Origin: Bradyrhizobium hipponense
GTDB lineage: Bacteria > Pseudomonadota > Alphaproteobacteria > Rhizobiales > Xanthobacteraceae
DNA length: 64,000 nucleotides
Assembly (NCBI RefSeq): GCF_008123965.1
Contig: NZ_VSTH01000050.1
Coordinates: 55,185 to 119,184 of the forward strand
Reading direction: 5' to 3'
Shown here: positions 1 to 8,577 of the stretch, piece after piece
How positions within the stretch are numbered: the stretch's first letter is position 1
How the letters are laid out: every line of letters starts with the position of its first letter
Notes under the pieces: generated by a model
Told to the model about the DNA's origin: nothing
What the model saw: the letters and a program-made list of their open reading frames with translations, nothing else
Databases searched by the model: none
Made by a program: the position numbers and the translations under genes

Positions 1-58
1 CCGCGGCGGTCGGATCCGGACTGTCGTTCTGTTCGCCTGATAAGCACGGCAGCCTCCC

Positions 59-268
59 TCAGGTCGGATACCGATTGACGCGATAGTAGGCCTTTACGTG
101 ATCGGTTTCCTTGTAGCGCGCCTTGCGCTTTTCATCGTTGTTCTCGCTGTCGGCGTGCACGGAGCCGACGAGTGGCGTTGCCAATGTGGCGCCTGCACCC
201 ACGGTGCCGACGCCGACCCTACGGAGGAAGTCGCGGCGTCTGACGGTCGCTTTCGTTTCATCGCTCAT
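59..268 (-). CDS. Formate dehydrogenase-region Tat-signal small protein
   Basis: A 69-residue protein that is almost entirely a twin-arginine export signal. It has RRRDFLRRVG near residues 10-19, then a hydrophobic Gly/Ala/Val stretch, a possible cleavage site near SVHA, and a charged tail ending in a KETDHVKAYYRVNRYP-like segment. Proteins of this size and pattern are known as formate dehydrogenase-associated Tat-signal proteins, encoded just upstream of the catalytic subunit. The ATG at 268 is preceded by a purine-rich GGGAGAG stretch. It is the last gene of the accessory chain before the window edge, so the dehydrogenase subunit genes should follow beyond base 1. Its exact role is not settled; helping export or assembly of the enzyme is an inference from position. 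Confidence 0.85.
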   Translation of the reverse strand: MSDETKATVRRRDFLRRVGVGTVGAGATLATPLVGSVHADSENNDEKRKARYKETDHVKAYYRVNRYPT

Positions 269-298
269 CGCATCTCTCCCGGACCAACGTGCGGGTGG

Positions 299-1090
299 TC
301 AATTGGTGAAGGTGAATCCTTGCTTTTCGATTTCGACAAACAGGCGGCCGAGCGTGCCGACCGCGCGATAGAACCTCGCGCTCGCCGCCTGCTCCATGTC
401 GGCAAACAGACGTCCCACCCAGGACGAAACGTGTTTTTCGAACAACGCACGCTGCGCAACGAATGGCACTTCCAAGCGGCCATCAGCCATTCCGGCCATG
501 ATCTCGCAGAGGATGGCGGCATGATCCTCAGGTTCGGAGTTACCCTCAGCGCGCGCGATGCCGAGTGCCGCGAGATCGGCCCGCAACCGTGACAGCGGCC
601 GTTCGTTGAGGAAGCCGGTTAAATAGTAGGAGGCGTAGGGCAACAACTCACCGCGGCCGAGACCAACGAACAGGTCAAAATATTCGCGTTCAACCTGAGC
701 TGCGGTCGTGCGCGAAGCGGCTTCCACCAGGCCGGCATGAGCCTGACCGAGTGGCGTTCCGTCTCCACTCAAACCTGCAAGCCGATCGAGCAAGCTCTTG
801 GACGGCGCAGCCGCGAGCAAGGCGGCGAGAAGGGCATATTCCTGCGCGCGCGCGACGTCGATCGGATCGATGATGTGTTGCGATGCCGTGCCCTCGTGAT
901 GGTGATCAGGATAGAGATCGGGACGCAGTTCGGTGTGGGGAACACCCGTTGCCGCTTCCACCGCAATCACCCGCTGAGCGGGTATATCGCTCCAGTTCGA
1001 AATTGAGGGCTGGCTGACGTGGATTTTGCGCGCAAGCTGGATCCCGCCGCCTGCGGCGTCGATGGTGCGATCAAGCCCGCCGTCACGCAC
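299..1090 (-). CDS. TorD-family chaperone with N-terminal Cro/YdaS-like helix-turn-helix
   Basis: About 263 residues. The first ~55 residues read as a Cro/YdaS-type helix-turn-helix (AAGGGIQLARKIHVSQPSIS, then IPAQRVIAVEAATGV and LRPDLYP). The remainder is an all-helical TorD/DmsD-type domain with YFDLFVGLGRGELLPYASYY and an acidic EPEDHAAILCEIM stretch. TorD proteins bind Tat signal peptides or apo-molybdoenzymes before cofactor insertion. The start is chosen at GTG 1090 because GGAGG lies five bases upstream; a TTG at 1126 would add 12 residues. It lies between the DUF3306 gene and the Tat-signal protein, so the client is probably formate dehydrogenase. The fusion suggests a chaperone that may also touch DNA, or a regulator that senses free client protein. 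Confidence 0.85.
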   Translation of the reverse strand: MRDGGLDRTIDAAGGGIQLARKIHVSQPSISNWSDIPAQRVIAVEAATGVPHTELRPDLYPDHHHEGTASQHIIDPIDVARAQEYALLAALLAAAPSKSLLDRLAGLSGDGTPLGQAHAGLVEAASRTTAAQVEREYFDLFVGLGRGELLPYASYYLTGFLNERPLSRLRADLAALGIARAEGNSEPEDHAAILCEIMAGMADGRLEVPFVAQRALFEKHVSSWVGRLFADMEQAASARFYRAVGTLGRLFVEIEKQGFTFTN

Positions 1091-1226
1091 ATGGACCTCC
1101 GTTGCCTGAGACCCTCGAGTGACCAATTTTTACTTGCGCAACAAAGCGCTAGCAGAGCCTAGACCTGGCTCCGCAGACGGTCAATCGCCGCTCTATAGAT
1201 TGAGGCTATAGCCTTTGGTAGCAACA

Positions 1227-1838
1227 CTATTGAGGCAGGGCACCGCCATGAATGCGGCGCCGCACTGTATCGGCTTCCGAGATCGGTTGCGATGCAACGG
1301 GAGCCGCGATCTCCTTGGGGACGGCTTCATCAGGCGTCTCTGTATGCACAGCGGAGTGCGCAATATCCCCATTCGGAACGTCCGAGGACTCCTGCAATTG
1401 CGTCGGCGCGTCAGGTTGTGCCTCTGCGGCGTCACGCAGACCCCCGACGATCCGGTCGACCCAGGCTGCCAGCTCCGCCTGCGAGCAATCGAGCGGCCCG
1501 AAGCCCGGCATGGCATTCGGATCGTTGAAGTCCCAGGCGTTCTCGGCGAGCCCCACGAAATCGCGGATCGCCGGATCGGCCGTCCAGGCGCGGCGAAGAG
1601 CCGCTTGCACCAATTCCGGCGGAATACCTTTGCGCAGGAACGCGGTGATGTCGGTCGCGGCGGTGATCGCATCGATCGACGGCAAGCTCCCGAGATCCGC
1701 ATAAGGTTCGGCCTCGGCCGCCGGGGACGACACCGGGGCTTCACCGGCCGGCCGCGCTGTTTCCGGCGCCAGCCGAGCATCCGATTTTGACTCGCGCTTG
1801 CGGCGCGACCAACGTGCGAGAAACTCTTCCTCGGTCAT
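1227..1838 (-). CDS. DUF3306 family protein
   Basis: A 203-residue acidic protein with no signal peptide or membrane segment. The N-terminus MTEEEFLARWSRRKRE is characteristic of the DUF3306 family. The centre carries LPSIDAITAATDITAFLRKGIP-type sequence followed by ALRRAWTADPAIRDFVGLAENAWDFN, the conserved core. The C-terminal ~80 residues are Pro/Ala/Glu-rich and look disordered. DUF3306 genes sit beside formate dehydrogenase genes in many proteobacteria, but no reaction is known. Its ATG overlaps the stop of the DUF3305 gene in an ATGA, so the two are translationally coupled. Confidence 0.85.
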   Translation of the reverse strand: MTEEEFLARWSRRKRESKSDARLAPETARPAGEAPVSSPAAEAEPYADLGSLPSIDAITAATDITAFLRKGIPPELVQAALRRAWTADPAIRDFVGLAENAWDFNDPNAMPGFGPLDCSQAELAAWVDRIVGGLRDAAEAQPDAPTQLQESSDVPNGDIAHSAVHTETPDEAVPKEIAAPVASQPISEADTVRRRIHGGALPQ

Positions 1839-2347
1839 TCTTGCCCGCCTTCATGCCGCCGACGCGCCAGGGCCTCGGGATCGGCGCGCCGTCGCTCGCG
1901 TTTGACGAACTCTCTCTCGACGTGGTGTTCGGCGATAAAGCTTTCAATCACCTCGCGCACCACCTCGGGCATCGGTACGGCTTCAACCAGATTGTCAGCG
2001 GCCTCGGTAAACCCCTCCCCTTCCGCGGGATCAGCAGTCGCGGCGGCGATCGCATAAGGCCAGGCCCCCTCGGATGGGCTCAAGACCACCCAGATGCTCG
2101 GCGTGCCGGAGGCAACATTGTCGCGGTAACGCGCGGTTTCCGACACGTACAGATCAACCGTTGCACTGCCGGCATAGAACCAGGTCGTGCCGCACTGTTC
2201 GCGCAAGATTGTCCAGGGCTCCACGTCCGGATTGTCAGGCAATACTGCGGCGCTCCGCCAGATGAAATCCACCCAGGGCGAATCCGGCTTGCGCCGTTCG
2301 ACGACGATGCCGACGGGGATACGCTGGAGTGGCAGGGCAACGCTCAT
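1835..2347 (-). CDS. DUF3305 family protein
   Basis: A 170-residue soluble protein. The N-terminus IPVGIVVERRKPDSPWVDF followed by WRSAAVLP and a later TWFYAGSATVDLYVSET is the DUF3305 pattern. The tail (REFVKRERRRADPEALARR) is highly charged and probably helical. It is the usual partner of DUF3306 in formate dehydrogenase accessory operons. Both ends overlap neighbours by four bases (ATGA): its start with the DUF6352 stop, its stop with the DUF3306 start. The molecular role is unknown; an assembly or quality-control job is inferred only from context. Confidence 0.85.
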   Translation of the reverse strand: MSVALPLQRIPVGIVVERRKPDSPWVDFIWRSAAVLPDNPDVEPWTILREQCGTTWFYAGSATVDLYVSETARYRDNVASGTPSIWVVLSPSEGAWPYAIAAATADPAEGEGFTEAADNLVEAVPMPEVVREVIESFIAEHHVEREFVKRERRRADPEALARRRHEGGQE

Positions 2348-3351
2348 GACATGGTTTCCAGGCGCCTGATCGGGAGTCCCGTCAACACGTTCTGCGGCTT
2401 CATCCGGAGCTTCTGATCGGCTGTCATCGCCAGGATCAGATAGACCGGCTCGCCCCGCAAGGTCTCCATAACGAGCCGAGGATCCGCAAAGGTCAGGCGA
2501 AACAGCGAAAGAATTCGCTCTGCGCTGGGCCCGTCAAGCTCCTCGCCGTGCCAAAGCCGATCGCCCGTCTTGGTGGCGTCAGCGTCCAACCCGACGTACC
2601 AGGCCAGCTTTACCTCGCGCAGTTCCGTCAGCGGTTCAATGGCAACATCGATCCCGAGCAGATGGCAGACCCAGCGTGTCATCGCCTGTGCCAGCGCGCG
2701 AGACCCTCGCCCGCCCGCGGTGAGATCGAAGGCCATATCGAACTGGTCGCTGCGTTTCCAATAGCTCTCGGCGTTTTCCTCGCTCAAGACATCGAGCTGA
2801 GCGTCAGTCTTGGTGCCCAGCATCGAGATCAGCGACAAGATAGGCGTCGGGCTGCGACCGCCGACAACCTCTTCATCGCCAAGCAGCAAGGCCTGTTCAT
2901 GCGGAAGGATCCGTTGCGGCCGGAAGAACAGCTCGGCGGCGCGCAGCACAAACGCATCGTCGTTGCCGTCAAGCGCATTGCGCAAGATCACGTGCACGAG
3001 CTGATTGATGAACAGCGGCGGCAGGTCGTTCGACGACGAACGCAGGACCGCAAGATACGCAGCTTCGAGCGTGGGGTGCCGCAACATGAGATCGCGAAAC
3101 GCCACCACGAGGCGCCAGTTCTCCCGCGCGTCCTCATCGGCGATCGCAGCGACCTCGTCGGCTCCGACCGGCCGGCGCGGATCAGCAAGCATCTCACGAT
3201 GCAGTCTTCGTTCGACCGGGCACGCGTCCTTCGGCGGCATCAGCTCGGGACGGACAAAATAAGCCTTCAAGAATTCGTCGGTGACACGAAGTCCGCCGCT
3301 CTCGTCGCGATCGAGCAGATGATGGCCGCATGCGATCCAGAAATCACTCAT
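2344..3351 (-). CDS. DUF6352 family protein
   Basis: A 335-residue soluble, mostly helical protein. It starts MSDFWIACGHHLLDRDESGG and continues LRVTDEFLKAYFVRPELMPP, the opening I associate with DUF6352, a family of formate dehydrogenase accessory operons. No catalytic motif, signal peptide or membrane segment is apparent. A conserved-looking patch, EERILSLF-type sequence with LTFADPRLVMETLRGEPVYL, lies near the C-terminus. The start overlaps the preceding DUF6505 stop in ATGA and the stop overlaps the DUF3305 start, placing it in a tightly coupled chain. Function unknown. Confidence 0.8.
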   Translation of the reverse strand: MSDFWIACGHHLLDRDESGGLRVTDEFLKAYFVRPELMPPKDACPVERRLHREMLADPRRPVGADEVAAIADEDARENWRLVVAFRDLMLRHPTLEAAYLAVLRSSSNDLPPLFINQLVHVILRNALDGNDDAFVLRAAELFFRPQRILPHEQALLLGDEEVVGGRSPTPILSLISMLGTKTDAQLDVLSEENAESYWKRSDQFDMAFDLTAGGRGSRALAQAMTRWVCHLLGIDVAIEPLTELREVKLAWYVGLDADATKTGDRLWHGEELDGPSAERILSLFRLTFADPRLVMETLRGEPVYLILAMTADQKLRMKPQNVLTGLPIRRLETMS

Positions 3352-3899
3352 CGGAAGGGCGGCTCCTGACCCCCCTCAGAATAGTTAAGATCGCTGTCGG
3401 CTTTGACATCATCCTCGATTTCCATGAACGAGAACGCCTTGCCATGCCGCTGCCCTTCCCGCAGTTGCAGCTTGCGGAAGCCCTCGTGGACTTCGCCATC
3501 GCCCGCCGAACGGTGGACCGCAATGAGCGAGCTGATCGGGTGCGTGCAGAGCGACTGCGCAAAGGTGACTTCCTCTTCCGCAGCGGCCCTCGCAATTGCC
3601 ATGTCTGGTGCGCCGAACCGATCAACGAGTTGCCTGGCGAGGAGTTCGATCAGCACCTGGCAATCATCCTCGGTCGCCGGAACGATCTGCGCCAGGGTCG
3701 ACCATCCCCAGGATTGCACGCCGAGAAAGCCGCTGCGGAAGGCGGCGCGCGCCTTTCCGCTTAGCTTCGCCGGATCCTGATCGCAGAAGCGGAAGGCGCC
3801 GGAGACGGCCCACTCGCCTGGCATTGCCGGCACGTCGAACGTGAAGGTATCGGAGACATCGAGCGCGATGGTGCGCAGGAGTTTCGCAGCCTTTTTCAC
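3348..3899 (-). CDS. DUF6505 family protein
   Basis: About 183 residues. It opens VKKAAKLLRTIALDVSDTFT and continues FDVPAMPGEWAVSGAF, a beta-rich start typical of the DUF6505 accessory proteins found with formate dehydrogenases. The open frame continues 11 codons further upstream, but GTG at 3899 is preferred because it overlaps the stop of the upstream ligase-like gene in GTGA, matching the other junctions of this operon. There is no signal peptide or catalytic motif. Its place among genes for cofactor handling suggests a maturation role, which is inference only. Confidence 0.75.
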   Translation of the reverse strand: MKKAAKLLRTIALDVSDTFTFDVPAMPGEWAVSGAFRFCDQDPAKLSGKARAAFRSGFLGVQSWGWSTLAQIVPATEDDCQVLIELLARQLVDRFGAPDMAIARAAAEEEVTFAQSLCTHPISSLIAVHRSAGDGEVHEGFRKLQLREGQRHGKAFSFMEIEDDVKADSDLNYSEGGQEPPFR

Positions 3900-4621
3900 G
3901 ACCCTGGCCCTCCGAGCTTCGAATCGAGCCACGATGGCGTGGCGAGCGCCTTAACAAGGTCTGCCCGCTCGGTCGTGTCACTGCCGATGCGGCGCGTGAG
4001 CAAATCGCCGCGATCATCGATGCGTCGAACCATCTGCCGCTCGCGAGGGATGCGGCTGAGATAGTCGCGCGCGACGCTGTCAAATCCATCGACCTGCCAG
4101 CTGTCGATCGCCCGCATCAGGTGCCGCGCAAAGCTCTCTGTGATCTGTGCTGCGCCGGCCTCGCCGAACCCTTCCTCATCCAGGGCGGAGGCAAGCGGGC
4201 GAACACCGGGATCACGATCGTTCATCATGACTGTCCGGATCATGGCCCCGAACACGAGCCAGCCCGGCGGCTCATCCTCGTCCGCGGATGCGGGCCAGCC
4301 AAGCCGTCCCCCTCCGACCAGCCCTCCGTCAATCCTCACCTTATCGGGCCAACCGACCGCAACCTCCTTCGCCGGCGGCGCATAGGCGCGCAGGGCGTCC
4401 GTCAGAGCAACCATGCCGGCGTAAAAGGCGCGGCGTGCGGTGGTCAGCGGCTCGGCCGGCTCCAGCACCACCGCGAACTCGGCGAGGTCGAACCGTCCTA
4501 CATAGACCAGCGTGCCGGCACCGCTTTCGGGTGCAATGCGGCATGCATGGGCGAACGCATCTCCGCTCTCGCGCAACCGGACCAAGGTAAAGGGCGGCGG
4601 CAATTGGATCTGTTCCGCCAT
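3896..4621 (-). CDS. Biotin/lipoate-protein-ligase-fold accessory protein
   Basis: About 241 residues from ATG 4621; a TTG at 4687 would add 22 residues of weaker appearance. The sequence contains the ligase-like core: RRAFYAGMVALTDALRAYAP, then AVGWPDKVRIDGGLVGGGRL, resembling the WPNDL/GGxL region of biotin- and lipoate-protein ligases. It belongs to the divergent ligase group seen with formate dehydrogenase genes, and the usual catalytic lysine context (KWPND) is changed to GWPDKV, so true ligase activity is doubtful. It is the first gene of the minus-strand accessory chain and is divergent from the ferredoxin-like gene at 4745, sharing a ~120-bp promoter region with it. Confidence 0.75.
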   Translation of the reverse strand: MAEQIQLPPPFTLVRLRESGDAFAHACRIAPESGAGTLVYVGRFDLAEFAVVLEPAEPLTTARRAFYAGMVALTDALRAYAPPAKEVAVGWPDKVRIDGGLVGGGRLGWPASADEDEPPGWLVFGAMIRTVMMNDRDPGVRPLASALDEEGFGEAGAAQITESFARHLMRAIDSWQVDGFDSVARDYLSRIPRERQMVRRIDDRGDLLTRRIGSDTTERADLVKALATPSWLDSKLGGPGS

Positions 4622-4744
4622 GGAAGCGTGGCTGGTTGGGATCGACCGCAGGCCTTCCTCCACTTTCTCCTTTTTCCCGATTGACAATATCTATACGAGG
4701 CAAAGGATCAGCGCGAGTCCGTCATTCGTCGCCTTCTTGGAGGG

Positions 4745-6769
4745 ATGAACCTGGAGCAGCCAACGAAGACAATCCTGATTTGCTCGTGTGAAGACACGAT
4801 GCGTCTTGACGTGGCCGCGATCAAGCGCGGATGCAGCAATGGCGACGTCAAGAGTTTTCGTCACCTGTGCGGCGCCGAGCTCGGCCACTTTCGCGCAGGC
4901 GCAAAGGCAGAAAGCCCTCTGACCGTTGCCTGCACGTATCAGCAATCCTTGTTTGCGGAGGAAGCCGGCGAGCGTTCCGCGCCGATCGCTTTCGTGAACA
5001 TTCGCGAGACGGCCGGCTGGTCGACCGAAGGCGCGCAAGCGGGCCCCAAAATGGCAGCGCTGCTCGCAGCGAGCGCCGTGCAGGCGCCCGATTATCCGCT
5101 GGTCACGCTTGCGAGCGACGGGGTCATCCTGATCTATGGCAGGGACGAGGCGGCGATCGAAGCTGGGAGGCTGCTTTCGGATCACCTCGATGTGACGGTG
5201 ATGCTGAGGGACCCGGGCGAGATCGTCTCGCCTCTAGCAACGCCCTTCCCGGTCGTTAAGGGAACGATCCGCAACGCCAGAGGACATTTTGGCGCTTTCG
5301 AGCTCACCATCGACGACTACGCTCGCCCGCATCCCTCTTCGCGCGATCACTACGTCTTTGAAACTCCACGCAACGGCGCCACCTCGCGTTGCGACATCAT
5401 CCTTGACCTATCGGGAGAGAGACCGCTGTTTCAGGCGCATGATCTGCGCGACGGTTACTTGCGGGCCGATCCAAAGGAGCGGGGCGCGATGCTCCGCGCC
5501 GTTCTGAGCGCGCGCGATCTCGTCGGGCGTTTCGATAAGCCAAAATACGTCGAGTTCACGCCCGATCTTTGCGCCCATTCGCGCTCGAATCTGACCGGCT
5601 GCCATCGCTGTCTTGATCTATGCCCCACGAATGCGATCACGCCAGCCGGCAATCATGTTGCCATCGATGCCGAGATTTGCGCCGGCTGCGGCCAATGTGC
5701 CGCCGCCTGTCCGACTGGTGCCGCCTCCTACGCGTTGCCGCCCGCGGACACCGAGCTTCAGATCATCCGCGCCATGCTGCTCGCCTATCATCAGGCGGGT
5801 GGATCGAACCCCGTCCTGTTGCTGCACGATCGCCAACACGGCACGCCGTTGATCGACGCGCTGGCGCGGCACGGGGATGGCCTGCCTGCCCACGTCATCC
5901 CTCTGGCCGTCAACGAGGTGACGCAGATCGGGCTTGAGGCCGTCATCGGCGCATTTGCCTACGGAACGACCGCGTTCCGGTTTTTGCTCCGCGGCAAGCC
6001 GCGGCATGACGTGACTGGACTGACCCAAACGATCAGCATGGCAGAGACCATCCTTGGGGGCCTCGGATTTGGGCAGCGCCGGGTCACTGCTATCGAAACT
6101 GACGACCCGGATTCAATGCTGGAGCAACTGAGGGGCATCGAGCGGTTTGCAGCGGTGAAGACGCCTGCGACGTTCAAGACGGTCGGCAAGCGGCGCGACC
6201 TGCTTCGCTTCGCGTTGAGCGAACTGCATCGTCTCGCGCCAAATCCGGTCGACGTCATTGCCTTGCCTCAGGGCGCCCCCATTGGCGCAGTGAGCGTTGA
6301 TACCGGTGGATGCACGCTGTGCCTGTCCTGCGTTTCCGTCTGCCCGACCGGCGCGCTCCGCGACGATCCTGACCGCCCGATGCTCAAGTTCGTCGAAGAT
6401 GCCTGCGTGCAATGCGGCCTCTGCCAGAGCACCTGTCCCGAGAAGGTCATCACGCTGAAGCCCCAGGTCGATTTCCGCGCAGGCCGCGCGCCCGCGATTG
6501 TGATCAAGGAGGAGGAGCCTGCCCTTTGCATCCGCTGCGGCACGGCGTTCGGCGTGAAGAGCACGATTGATCGCATCGCGGGCAAGCTCGAGGGCCGGCA
6601 TTGGATGTATCCGGCGGGCGACAAGCGCCTCGACGCCATCAGGATGTGCGCGGATTGCCGCGTGATCGTGATGAGCGAACAGCGGTTCGATCCGTTTGTG
6701 GGCGTGCCAGAACGCGCGCCGCCCCGAACCACCGAGGATTATTTGCGCCAGCCGGACAGCAAGACCTGA
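4745..6769 (+). CDS. Multi-cluster 4Fe-4S ferredoxin-like protein of the formate dehydrogenase region
   Basis: A 674-residue cytoplasmic protein with two pairs of 4Fe-4S motifs. The first pair is CHRCLDLCP (from residue 286) and CAGCGQCAAACP (from 312); the second is CTLCLSCVSVCP (from 523) and CVQCGLCQSTCP (from 554). Further cysteine pairs CIRCG and CADC occur near residues 594 and 636 and may bind another metal. The N-terminal ~250 residues carry an early CSCEDTM and no obvious cofactor motif. Proteins of this architecture lie next to formate dehydrogenase genes and are thought to move electrons or assist the enzyme. The ATG follows GGAGGG with unusually short spacing. It is divergent from the accessory chain. 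Confidence 0.85.
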   Translation: MNLEQPTKTILICSCEDTMRLDVAAIKRGCSNGDVKSFRHLCGAELGHFRAGAKAESPLTVACTYQQSLFAEEAGERSAPIAFVNIRETAGWSTEGAQAGPKMAALLAASAVQAPDYPLVTLASDGVILIYGRDEAAIEAGRLLSDHLDVTVMLRDPGEIVSPLATPFPVVKGTIRNARGHFGAFELTIDDYARPHPSSRDHYVFETPRNGATSRCDIILDLSGERPLFQAHDLRDGYLRADPKERGAMLRAVLSARDLVGRFDKPKYVEFTPDLCAHSRSNLTGCHRCLDLCPTNAITPAGNHVAIDAEICAGCGQCAAACPTGAASYALPPADTELQIIRAMLLAYHQAGGSNPVLLLHDRQHGTPLIDALARHGDGLPAHVIPLAVNEVTQIGLEAVIGAFAYGTTAFRFLLRGKPRHDVTGLTQTISMAETILGGLGFGQRRVTAIETDDPDSMLEQLRGIERFAAVKTPATFKTVGKRRDLLRFALSELHRLAPNPVDVIALPQGAPIGAVSVDTGGCTLCLSCVSVCPTGALRDDPDRPMLKFVEDACVQCGLCQSTCPEKVITLKPQVDFRAGRAPAIVIKEEEPALCIRCGTAFGVKSTIDRIAGKLEGRHWMYPAGDKRLDAIRMCADCRVIVMSEQRFDPFVGVPERAPPRTTEDYLRQPDSKT

Positions 6770-6804
6770 GCGCGAGCGTCCGTCATTGGCGTTGGGGTCT
6801 TCAC

Positions 6805-8097
6805 CTATCGCGAGGTCGTCCGGGCCAGGAAGTCGGTCAAGGCGCGGCGGTCTTCGGCCGATCCGATGCGCTGTTCCGGCATCTTCGTTCCCGGCGTGTA
6901 GGCGTTGGGCCCGACTTCAAACAGCTTTGCGACGGTCTCGGGGGTCCAGACGATATCCATCGTCTTGAGCGCCTCGGAAAACCGATAGCCCGAGAGCGAG
7001 GCGATTTTCCGTCCGAACAGTCCGGCGAGCGTTGGCCCTGCGCGTTGCGGCTCCTTGGCCGACAACGTGTGACAGGCAACACAAGCGCGAAAGACATCGG
7101 CGCCATGATCGCCCGCATAGGCGGCCAGCGGATCCGCTGATGTCCCGAACAGGCTCGAACCGACCGGCTCGCCGGTATGCACGTTCCAGCGCCGGATCTT
7201 TCCGTCCGCACCTCCGGTCACGAGCGTTGCTGCATCATGCAGGAACACGACGGACCAGACCGGGAAACCCGGTCCCACGAGTGTCCGCAACACACTCCGC
7301 GACTTGCGCTCCACAATGGCAACGGTGCCGCCGATGCCCGCGGCCGCGATCAGGGTCCCATCATCGGAAAGCGCTAAAGCGACGATCGGTGCCGAGCCTG
7401 CGGCCACCTCGCCCGCCGGCTCTCCGTCCGCAGTCAGCATGCGCAGCTTGCCGTCAGCCCCTGCCGCGACGATCTCGCCACCGGGCGCGATGGCGACGGC
7501 GTTCAATGGCGCCGGCAGTTGCACCATTTCAGGCCGGCCCTCCGGCAAACGCCAGATGCACAACGCACGATCATAGCCGACGCTCACGAGCGACATGCCG
7601 TCCGGAGCGAAGGCGACACCATTCACATTCTGCGCGTGACCTTCGAACTCGCGGGAGGCGCCATCAGCCAAAGACCAGAGGCGCACGCTATGGTCCCAAG
7701 AGGCCGAGGCGAGCGTCGATCCGTCCGACGCCACGGCGAGTGCCACGACGGGACCGGTATGCCCCTCCAGCACTTGATCAGGCTGGGGCCGGCCGGCCGT
7801 CCATACCGCAAGCCGGGCGTCGGCCCCCGCGGTGATCATGCGGCCGTCCTGCAGGAAAGCAACGGCATTGACAGCGCCCGCATGATACCGCAGCACCTCG
7901 CCCGCTGCGTCGGTTTTCAGCGACCAGCGGATGGCGGACGTGTCGAAGCTGCCCGACAACAGACTGTCGCCGTCAGCCGAAACGGCGAGCGCACGGACGG
8001 CGCCGCCGTGACCCGCAAGCTGCGCGTGCGCCGCTGACGCAGCAACAACCTCCAGGAGGGTCGCGGCGACCCGGGCGCACGAAGCCCATCCCATCAA
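6805..8097 (-). CDS. Exported WD40 repeat protein fused to a class I cytochrome c domain
   Basis: A 430-residue protein. It has an N-terminal signal peptide ending near SAAHA (residue ~25), about six to seven WD40-type blades (for example GHTGPVVALAVASDGSTLAS with SWDHSVRLW) to residue ~315, and a C-terminal cytochrome c domain. The heme motif CVACH is at 339-343 and the likely axial Met is in GTKMPEQ near 406. It should be periplasmic, attached through covalent heme, and able to accept or donate one electron. The context next to formate dehydrogenase genes suggests a respiratory link, but this is not shown by sequence. The upstream gene in the same direction seems to be only a tail (8165-8332). 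Confidence 0.85.
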   Translation of the reverse strand: MMGWASCARVAATLLEVVAASAAHAQLAGHGGAVRALAVSADGDSLLSGSFDTSAIRWSLKTDAAGEVLRYHAGAVNAVAFLQDGRMITAGADARLAVWTAGRPQPDQVLEGHTGPVVALAVASDGSTLASASWDHSVRLWSLADGASREFEGHAQNVNGVAFAPDGMSLVSVGYDRALCIWRLPEGRPEMVQLPAPLNAVAIAPGGEIVAAGADGKLRMLTADGEPAGEVAAGSAPIVALALSDDGTLIAAAGIGGTVAIVERKSRSVLRTLVGPGFPVWSVVFLHDAATLVTGGADGKIRRWNVHTGEPVGSSLFGTSADPLAAYAGDHGADVFRACVACHTLSAKEPQRAGPTLAGLFGRKIASLSGYRFSEALKTMDIVWTPETVAKLFEVGPNAYTPGTKMPEQRIGSAEDRRALTDFLARTTSR

Positions 8098-8164
8098 TCT
8101 GTGCCGACCATGGTCACGTCCGTGCCTTCAATAATGTACGAAATAGACGTCCGCGGCATCACCT

Positions 8165-8332
8165 CTACTTCTCCGGAGCCACCACCTTCTTGGACGAGCC
8201 CTCGGGCGCCGCCTGCATCCCGGCCGGGCTCTGGCCTTGCGGACTCTCGGCGGGCGCGCCGCCCGAACCCGTAGTGATCGGGCCCGTCAGCCCTGTGGCT
8301 GCGGCTGCTGTGGGCGACCCTGTCTTTCCAGA
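8165..8332 (-). pseudogene. Orphan 3' tail of a lost Pro/Ala/Gly-rich protein
   Basis: An open stretch of 55 codons on the minus strand ends in TAG at 8165 and starts straight after a stop, with no believable start codon. It reads as a low-complexity tail (TAAAATGLTGPITTGSGG, later SPAGMQAAPEGSSKKVVAPEK-like). It lies just upstream of, and in line with, the WD40-cytochrome gene, as though the gene that once preceded it was mostly deleted. The parent family cannot be named. A chance open frame is possible. Confidence 0.3.
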
Positions 8333-8577
8333 CTAGGCGAGCGCACCATCGAAGGCCACGACCGCTGCCAAGCGCTGCCTAGCATAGCATGGATGTCGGT
8401 CCCTTCACGGCGTGTTCCTCCGTTGGAGCCAACCTTCAACGAGGAAGGATCGAGATCAGTTCCTGGATGCGCACTTGGTCAGTTCGCCCATTGTCCGCAT
8501 TCTCCACTTGAATGGCGGCAGCGCGAGTCATAGCTTTGGTGCGTCACGTCTTTGCTCGTCATGTCAAGGAAGACGGC

